Positions 15,453 to 19,844 of a stretch of 19,844 nucleotides of DNA are shown here, piece by piece (position 1 is the first letter of the stretch; the number at the start of each line of letters is the position of its first letter). Below the pieces are notes generated by a model. It ran no database searches and was not told the DNA's origin. It saw nothing but the letters and a program-made list of their open reading frames with translations. The translations under genes and the position numbers were made by a program. Origin of the DNA: an uncultured Oscillospiraceae bacterium (GTDB lineage Bacteria > Bacillota > Clostridia > Oscillospirales > Oscillospiraceae); NCBI GenBank assembly GCA_900752445.1, contig CAADVN010000224.1, positions 1 through 19,844 of the forward strand, given 5' to 3'.

Positions 15453-15468
15453 GGTTAAAAAATTAACC
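15453..15468. promoter_or_regulatory. Palindromic dyad, candidate operator of the divergent Crp/Fnr regulator
   Basis: GGTTAA-AAAA-TTAACC is a perfect 6-4-6 inverted repeat in the regulator/reductase intergenic region. A TATACT (15438-15443), which could be the -10 of the reductase, sits 9 bases before it with no good -35. Size and symmetry fit a Crp/Fnr-type site; relative to CRP's TGTGA-N6-TCACA the half-site reads GGTTA-N6-TAACC. Confidence 0.5.
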
Positions 15469-15507
15469 GCAGTCAATTCAAGTACAGCCAGCTAAGGAGG
15501 TAAAACC

Positions 15508-17439
15508 ATGGCAAGCAAACTGTTTCCGCATGTCTTTACGCCGGGCCGCATAGGCACCCTGGAGCTCAAGAACCGCGTAATGAAGGCGCCGCAGTCGTCC
15601 GGCATGAGCAACAAGGACGGCACCGTATCCGAGCGCCTCATACGCTATTACCGCAACCAGGCCTCCGGCGGTGCGGGCATGATAATCGTCGAGTACGCCT
15701 ACGTGGACGACATCGGCGCGAAGAGCGCGCACTGTCACCTCGGCATCTCGCAGAACGAGCACATCCCCGGCCTCACCTGGCTGGCTGAAAACATCAAGGA
15801 GTGCGGCGCCGCCGCCGGCATCCAGATCGAGCACTGCGGCCGCCAGAAGTTCCTGGGCACACAGCCCATGTGCGCGCCGAGCGCCATCCCCTGGCCGAAG
15901 TTATGGGATCAGTACGGCTTGCAGGCCGTGCCCCACGTGCTGACCATCGAGGAGATCCAGGACATAGTCCACGCCTTCGGCGACGCGGCCTGGCGCGCGA
16001 AGGTCGCCGGCTTCGACCTCGTCGAGATCCACGGCGCACACGGCTATCTGCTGACGAACTTCTTCTCCCCCACTACGAACCACCGCACCGACCTCTACGG
16101 CGGCTCGCTTGAAAACCGCATGCGCATCTACGTGGAGATAGCCCGCGATGTGCGCAAAAAGGTCGGCCCGGACTTCCCCGTCACCATCCGCCTGAGCGGC
16201 ACAGACTATGAACCGGACGGCTTCCCGATTGAGGAGACAGTAGCGTTGGCTAAAGTGCTGGAAAACGAGGGCATCAATGCATTCCACATCTCCGGCGGTG
16301 ACCACCACACTATGATTCATCAGACCTCGCCTATGGCAATGAGCCACTGCCACAACACCTGGGCGGCCGCTGAGGTAAAGAAGGCGGTCTCCGTCCCGGT
16401 CATCGCCTCCGGCTCCATCACCACGCCGAAGCTCGCCGAGGAGGTCATCGCCTCCGGCAAGGGCGACTTCGTCGGGCTGGGGCGCCCGCTCTGGGCGGAT
16501 CCCGAGTGGCCTAAGAAGGCCGAGGCCGACCACCCCGAGGACATCCGTCCCTGCATCCGCTGCAACGAGGGCTGCCTCGAGCGCACCTTCTACTGCTACA
16601 AGGCCGTCAGCTGCGCGCTCAACCCGCAGATCAGCCGCGAGGGCGAGCTGGAGATCACCCCCGCCGCGGTGAAAAAGAACATCGCCGTCGTGGGCGGCGG
16701 CCCCGCCGGCCTCGAGGCCGCGCGCGTCCTCTCCCTGCGCGGGCACTCCGTCACCGTCTTTGAGAAGGGCGAGCTCGGCGGGCAGCTCAACGAGGCCTCC
16801 GTCCCCGAGTTCAAGGCCGACATCCGCGGCCTGAAGGACTACCTCATCACCGCCGTGAACAAGCAGGGCGTGAAGATCGAGCGCAAGGAGGCGTCGGTCG
16901 ACGACCTCGTGAGCTTCGACGCCGTCATCTGCGCTACCGGCAGCCTGCCGAAGGCCTGCCCGCTGCCCGGCGCTGACAAGGCTTTCGACGCCGCCGACGT
17001 CCTCAACGGCAAGGTCAAGGTCGGCAACAAGGTCGTAATGCTCGGCGTCGGACTCGTAGGCAGCGAGACCGCGCTCTGGCTGGCCGAGAACGGCCACGAC
17101 GTGACGCTCGTCGGCCGCGGCCCGCAGATAATGAAGGGCGTAGCCTCCACTGACGCCCTGGCCTACAGCGAGCGCATCGCCAAGGCCGGCATGACCGTCT
17201 GCACCAACACCACCCCGCTCGAGATAGTCGACGGCGGCGTGATGGTCAAATTCAAGGGCAAGGTCCGCAAGATCGAGGCCGATACCGTCGTCTACGCCTT
17301 CGGCGCCGCGGCGCAGCACGCGCTCTATGACGAGCTCAAGGGCTCCGGCAAGGAGGTCTACCTCGTCGGCGACGCGAAAGGCCCGGCGAAGATCATGGAC
17401 GCCATCTACACCGCGTACAAGCTTTCCATCAAGCTTTAA
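15508..17439 (+). CDS. FMN/4Fe-4S/FAD ene-reductase (2,4-dienoyl-CoA reductase / BaiCD / enoate reductase-like)
   Basis: Multi-cofactor flavoprotein of 643 residues that passes electrons from NAD(P)H via FAD and a 4Fe-4S cluster to FMN to reduce an activated C=C bond. The N-terminal Old-Yellow-Enzyme barrel (about 1-340) has HGAHGYLLTNFFSP with H175 and Y180, the latter matching FadH Tyr166. The Fe-S ligands are C349, C352, C356 and C369. The C-terminal half has an FAD GGGPAG motif near 396 and a second NAD(P) dinucleotide fold near 513 (LGVGLVGSE). The start has AAGGAGG 8 bases upstream. It stands alone in its transcript, divergent from the Crp/Fnr regulator, with a strong terminator after it. 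Family members act on dienoyl-CoA, bile-acid, cinnamate or flavonoid-type substrates; which applies here cannot be read. Confidence 0.92.
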   Translation: MASKLFPHVFTPGRIGTLELKNRVMKAPQSSGMSNKDGTVSERLIRYYRNQASGGAGMIIVEYAYVDDIGAKSAHCHLGISQNEHIPGLTWLAENIKECGAAAGIQIEHCGRQKFLGTQPMCAPSAIPWPKLWDQYGLQAVPHVLTIEEIQDIVHAFGDAAWRAKVAGFDLVEIHGAHGYLLTNFFSPTTNHRTDLYGGSLENRMRIYVEIARDVRKKVGPDFPVTIRLSGTDYEPDGFPIEETVALAKVLENEGINAFHISGGDHHTMIHQTSPMAMSHCHNTWAAAEVKKAVSVPVIASGSITTPKLAEEVIASGKGDFVGLGRPLWADPEWPKKAEADHPEDIRPCIRCNEGCLERTFYCYKAVSCALNPQISREGELEITPAAVKKNIAVVGGGPAGLEAARVLSLRGHSVTVFEKGELGGQLNEASVPEFKADIRGLKDYLITAVNKQGVKIERKEASVDDLVSFDAVICATGSLPKACPLPGADKAFDAADVLNGKVKVGNKVVMLGVGLVGSETALWLAENGHDVTLVGRGPQIMKGVASTDALAYSERIAKAGMTVCTNTTPLEIVDGGVMVKFKGKVRKIEADTVVYAFGAAAQHALYDELKGSGKEVYLVGDAKGPAKIMDAIYTAYKLSIKL

Positions 17440-17469
17440 ACATCACCTCTCGAGAGCGCGTAAGTGCGG

Positions 17470-17495
17470 AAAAGCCCCGGGCGACCGGGGCTTTT
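17470..17495 (+). terminator. Intrinsic terminator after the ene-reductase
   Basis: AAAAGCCCCGG (17470-17480) pairs with CCGGGGCTTTT (17485-17495) around a GCGA loop and runs into a T-tract. Textbook rho-independent terminator about 30 bases after the reductase stop. Confidence 0.9.
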
Positions 17496-17516
17496 TTCCG
17501 TGCGGGCGCGCAAAAA

Positions 17517-17549
17517 GCCCGGGCGGGCCGAATTTTCGGCCGCCCGGGC
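17517..17549 (-). terminator. Intrinsic terminator after the ribF remnant
   Basis: The arms 17517-17532 and 17535-17549 pair almost perfectly (one bulged G), making a very GC-rich stem. On the minus strand it is followed by TTTTT (17516-17512). It ends 6 bases after the ribF stop codon, as expected for an originally functional gene. Confidence 0.85.
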
Positions 17550-17554
17550 CAAAT

Positions 17555-18109
17555 TTACGCTTTGGCGAAGTATTCGCGGGTGGTCTCCGCGTCACGAAGT
17601 ATCTGCGCCTTCAGCTCGTCGACGCCGCTGAATTTGCGCTCGTCGCGGATGAAGTGGTGGAACTCGACGCGGACGGTGTGGTCGTAGAGGTCGCCCTCGA
17701 AGTCGAGGATGTAGCTCTCGACGCTCACGCGGTCGCTGCCCGAGACGGTCGGGCGCACTCCGACGTTCGTGACCGCCATGTGCTCCGCGCCGTTATCGAG
17801 GAACACCTTCGCGGCGTAGACGCCGTGGCGCGGGACGAGCACGCCCTCGGCGAAGCGCATATTGATGGTCGGAGTGCCGAGCTTGCCGCCGAGCTGGAAG
17901 CCGTAATGCACGGTGTCCACGAGGCAGTGCGGGTGGCCGAGCAGCCGGTTGGCCTCCTCCATGTCGCCATCGGCGATCAGCTTACGTATGCGCGTCGAGC
18001 TCACGACGTCGCCGTCGAGCTTGACGGCGTCCATAATGTCGCAGCCGATGCCGTGTTCGGAGCACCAGCCCGCGATCTTGAGCGCCTTGCCCTCGCCGCG
18101 GTAGCCGCA
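17555..18109 (-). pseudogene. ribF: Riboflavin kinase/FAD synthetase, C-terminal part only
   Basis: RibF phosphorylates riboflavin and adenylylates FMN. The visible frame gives about 184 residues against a normal length near 305-315. It starts abruptly at CGYRGEGKAL, in the late FAD-synthetase domain, continues through DGDVVSSTRIRKLI and the complete flavokinase domain (GKLGTPTINM, HGVYAAKV, FHHFIRDERKFSG), and ends with a proper stop and terminator. The N-terminal half, including the expected GNFDGVH-type nucleotide motif, is missing. In its place, in another frame, is a fragment of an ABC permease gene. There is an in-frame ATG at 18034 but no ribosome binding site for it. A stand-alone flavokinase from that ATG is conceivable but unlikely. 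Deletion or misassembly are the main explanations. Confidence 0.85.
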
Positions 18110-18347
18110 GCAGGAGAGGGTAGAGGCAGATGATTGCCACGGGCAGGGCGAAGGCGGTCAGCACCGGCACCGCGACGAGGAAGACGAAGCACATGCCGCC
18201 GAAGACGTATTCAAAGCTGGAGCAGCCCGCGTGCAGGTTGTAGGCCATCATGTAGATGCCCGCGAACAGCAGCAGGAAGGCCCCGAAGACCCAGGCCGTG
18301 AGGTTGGTGAAGTACGAGGCCAGCTCGTGCCTGTAAACGGCTTTCAT
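18108..18347 (-). pseudogene. ABC-2 permease (GldF-like), N-terminal fragment with apparent internal deletion
   Basis: About 80 residues of an ABC-2 type membrane subunit. It starts MKAVYRHELASYFTNLTAW and runs through a first membrane helix (VFGAFLLLFAGIY) and a second (FVFLVAVPVLT). In GldF-like permeases this point is followed by an AEERR-type loop of about 35-40 residues before a helix resembling ALPVAIICLYPLLL. Here VPVLT runs directly into AFALPVAIICLYPLLL, so a block seems to be missing at about 18156-18164. After LLL the frame enters ribF sequence and reads as Arg-rich nonsense. The ATG overlaps the ATPase stop as ATGA, the normal arrangement for such operons. The product cannot form a transporter. 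Confidence 0.75.
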
Positions 18348-19300
18348 TCCGCTTCGGCCTCCTTTCGCTCGCCGGTCAGCTCGACGAAGATGTCCTCCAG
18401 GCTGGCGCGGCTGGTATCCATGCGCAGGATGGGCAGGCCGGCGCGGCTGAAGATGTGGAAGCACTCGCGGCAAATGCCCTCGCCGTCGCTGGTGTCGGTC
18501 TCGAGCCTTATGCCGCAGCGCCCGCCCTCCATGGGCTCGGCGTGCAGGGCGGTGACGTGCCCGAGCCCGGCCAGCAGGCCCTGCGCCGTCTCCGCGCCGG
18601 CCTCGACGGTCAGCTCAACGGCGGCGGTGCCGGCAAAGAGCCGCTCGAGGTTCTCCGCCGTGTCGCAGGCGACGAGCTTGCCCTTCGAGATTATGAGTAT
18701 GGTCTGGCAGACCGCCTGCACCTCGGAGAGGATGTGGCTGCTGAGTATGACCGTGTGCTCGCAGCCCAGGGACTTGATGAGGTCGCGTATCTCGATTATC
18801 TGGATGGGGTCGAGGCCGACGGTGGGCTCGTCGAGGATGACGACCTTCGGGTCGCCGAGCAGGGCCTGGGCTATGCCCACGCGCTAGCGGTAGCCCTTTG
18901 AAAGGTTCTTGATGAGCCGGTTCGAGACGTCCGTTATCTGCGTGACGGACATGACCCTGTCTATCTGCTCATCCAGTGCGGCCTTCGAGAGGCCCTTGGC
19001 CCGGCCCACGAAGCCCAGGTACTCGAGCGGCGTGCGGTCAAGGTAGAGCGGCGGCTGTTCGGGCAGGTAGCCGAGGAGCCGCTTGGCCTCGTGTGCCTGC
19101 TCGAAGATGTCGCAGTCGTCGATCTTCACCTCGCCGGAACTCGCGGCGAGGCAGCCGGTCATGATGTTCATGGTGGTGGACTTCCCCGCCCCGTTGGGCC
19201 CGAGGAAGCCGTAGATCTGCCCGTCGCCGATGCTGAAGCTCAGGTCGGAGACGGCGGTGTGCGCGCCGTAGCGCTTGGTGAGATGGCTCACTTCTATCAA
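18344..19300 (-). pseudogene. ABC transporter ATPase interrupted by an amber codon in the signature motif
   Basis: ABC-2/GldA-type ATPase. From a TTG start (19300) with AGGGGG about 8 bases upstream, it reads IEVSHLTKRYG, Walker A GPNGAGKST and the signature start NLSKGYR, then TAG (18886-18884). The frame continues RVGIAQALLGDPKVVILDEPTVGLDP (Walker B), SSHILSEV (H-loop) and a normal C-terminus, ending in a TGA overlapping the permease ATG. The family has Gln at the stop position (LSKGYRQRVG), so one CAG-to-TAG change explains the break. The first product lacks Walker B and would be inactive. Total length with the stop read through is 318, typical of the family. A sequencing error or a recent nonsense mutation are both possible. 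Confidence 0.85.
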
Positions 19301-19307
19301 GGCAATA

Positions 19308-19361
19308 CCCCCTTACCAGGCCAGCGTAACATTGATGGCTGAAGCAAGCCTGAAAAGGGGG
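19308..19361 (-). promoter_or_regulatory. Hairpin sequestering the ABC ATPase ribosome binding site
   Basis: On the minus strand, the 14-base arm 19361-19348 (starting CCCCCTT) pairs with 19321-19308 (ending AAGGGGG) with one mismatch and one G-U, across a 26-base loop. The right arm contains the AGGGGG of the ATPase TTG start. It could limit translation or act as a processing site between the kinase and ABC genes. Confidence 0.45.
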
Positions 19362-19376
19362 CGCCCAAATCGTAAA

Positions 19377-19844
19377 CTATTTTTGAACTCTGAGCCGCAG
19401 GCAGAAGCGGTTGCCGCCCTCGAAGGCCTCGGCCCAGATACGGCCCCGGTGCGCCCCGGCTATGCCCCTGGCTATGGCGAGGCCCAGGCCGAAGCTGCCG
19501 CCCGTGCGGGAGCGGTCTGCGCGGTAGAAGCGTTTGAAGATGTCGCGCTGCTCGCGCGCGCTCAGGGGCTCGCCGCTGTTCTCGACGCTGAGCAGGCAGG
19601 CCCGCCGGCCCTGGCGCCTGAGACGCACCAGCGCGTGGCCGTGCTCCGAGGCGTATTTGCAGGCGTTGTCGAGCAGGATGCCGACGCACTGCGTGAGCTG
19701 CGCGGCGCTGCCCCGGACGCGGATGCCCGGCTCCAGCTCGCTCTCGAGCGTGAGCCCGCGCTCGTAAAATAGCGGCTCCCAGGGGAGCAGGGGCCCCCCC
19801 GCGAGCCGGCTGGGGGGGAGCACCCCCCTGTCCCCGGGCCGGGG
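19377..19844 (-). CDS. Sensor histidine kinase, C-terminal ATPase part (runs off window)
   Basis: The 155 visible residues cover the HATPase_c domain of a two-component sensor. The N-box is LLDNACKYA, followed by VENSGEPLS (the G1-box variant common in Firmicutes), the F-box IFKRFYRADRSR and the G2 box SFGLGLAIA, ending FCLRLRVQK and a TAG stop. FYERGLTLESELEPGIRVRG matches the linker after the phosphoacceptor domain, which lies off the right edge. The first 20 or so residues at the edge are encoded by runs of C and do not look like a normal dimerisation region, so that part may be miscalled sequence. The kinase lies 76 bases upstream of the damaged ABC genes on the same strand and may have controlled them. 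Confidence 0.85.
   Translation of the reverse strand, partial: PRPGDRGVLPPSRLAGGPLLPWEPLFYERGLTLESELEPGIRVRGSAAQLTQCVGILLDNACKYASEHGHALVRLRRQGRRACLLSVENSGEPLSAREQRDIFKRFYRADRSRTGGSFGLGLAIARGIAGAHRGRIWAEAFEGGNRFCLRLRVQK

Noticed and set aside
17982..18107. Arg-rich C-terminal extension of the permease as a real fusion protein
   Set aside because: This segment is the ribF coding sequence read in the wrong frame, and the flavokinase frame there is clearly conserved.
18884..18886. TAG as a recoded sense codon (Gln or pyrrolysine)
   Set aside because: The kinase gene at 19379-19377 ends with TAG at the natural C-terminus, other genes avoid in-frame TAG, and the site is in a signature motif where Gln is expected from a single base change; mutation or error is simpler.

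Overview
The window reads as GC-rich (roughly 60-65% by eye) chromosomal DNA of an anaerobic, low-oxygen-lifestyle Firmicute, most likely a Clostridia/Oscillospiraceae-type gut bacterium. This is an inference. It rests on strong GGAGG-type ribosome binding sites before almost every gene, an SLH-anchored surface protein, GH1/GH36 glycosidases with a GPH sugar symporter, an Old-Yellow-Enzyme/Fe-S ene-reductase, an orphan COG1313 radical SAM enzyme and a GldF-like ABC-2 permease. No rRNA, tRNA, CRISPR array, insertion sequence or phage gene was seen.

Layout. (1) 1-1958, minus: trmL-pgk-tpiA, a glycolytic operon led by a tRNA methyltransferase gene, with a good sigma-A-type promoter at 2022-2050; tpiA runs off the left edge. 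(2) 2205-3838, plus: a family 2 glycosyltransferase without membrane anchors, translationally coupled (TTGA overlap) to a PflX-like radical SAM protein. (3) 3905-4927, plus: an FMN alpha-hydroxy-acid-oxidase-like protein with an N-terminal four-cysteine motif, behind its own TTGACA/TTTAAT promoter. (4) 4999-8238, minus: a 1079-residue secreted GLUG-repeat protein with an InlB-type repeat and C-terminal SLH domains, containing long exact internal DNA repeats. (5) 8375-14489, minus: a tightly packed operon of GH1 beta-glucosidase, GH36 alpha-galactosidase, peptidase T and a GPH-family sugar symporter, for intracellular breakdown of imported oligosaccharides. (6) 14684-17439: a Crp/Fnr-family regulator (minus) divergent from a large FMN/Fe-S/FAD ene-reductase (plus), with a GGTTAA-N4-TTAACC dyad between them. 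(7) 17555-19844, minus: a damaged stretch holding the 3' part of ribF, fused out of frame to a fragment of an ABC-2 permease gene that itself has an apparent internal deletion, then an ABC ATPase gene interrupted by an amber codon in its signature motif, then the 3' part of a sensor histidine kinase gene that runs into G/C homopolymers at the right edge.

The regions most worth follow-up are the Crp/Fnr-dyad-reductase module, the unusual FMN protein, the cysteine-ladder GLUG surface protein, the glycosyltransferase/radical SAM pair, and the right-hand end, where real gene decay and assembly error cannot be told apart from sequence alone.
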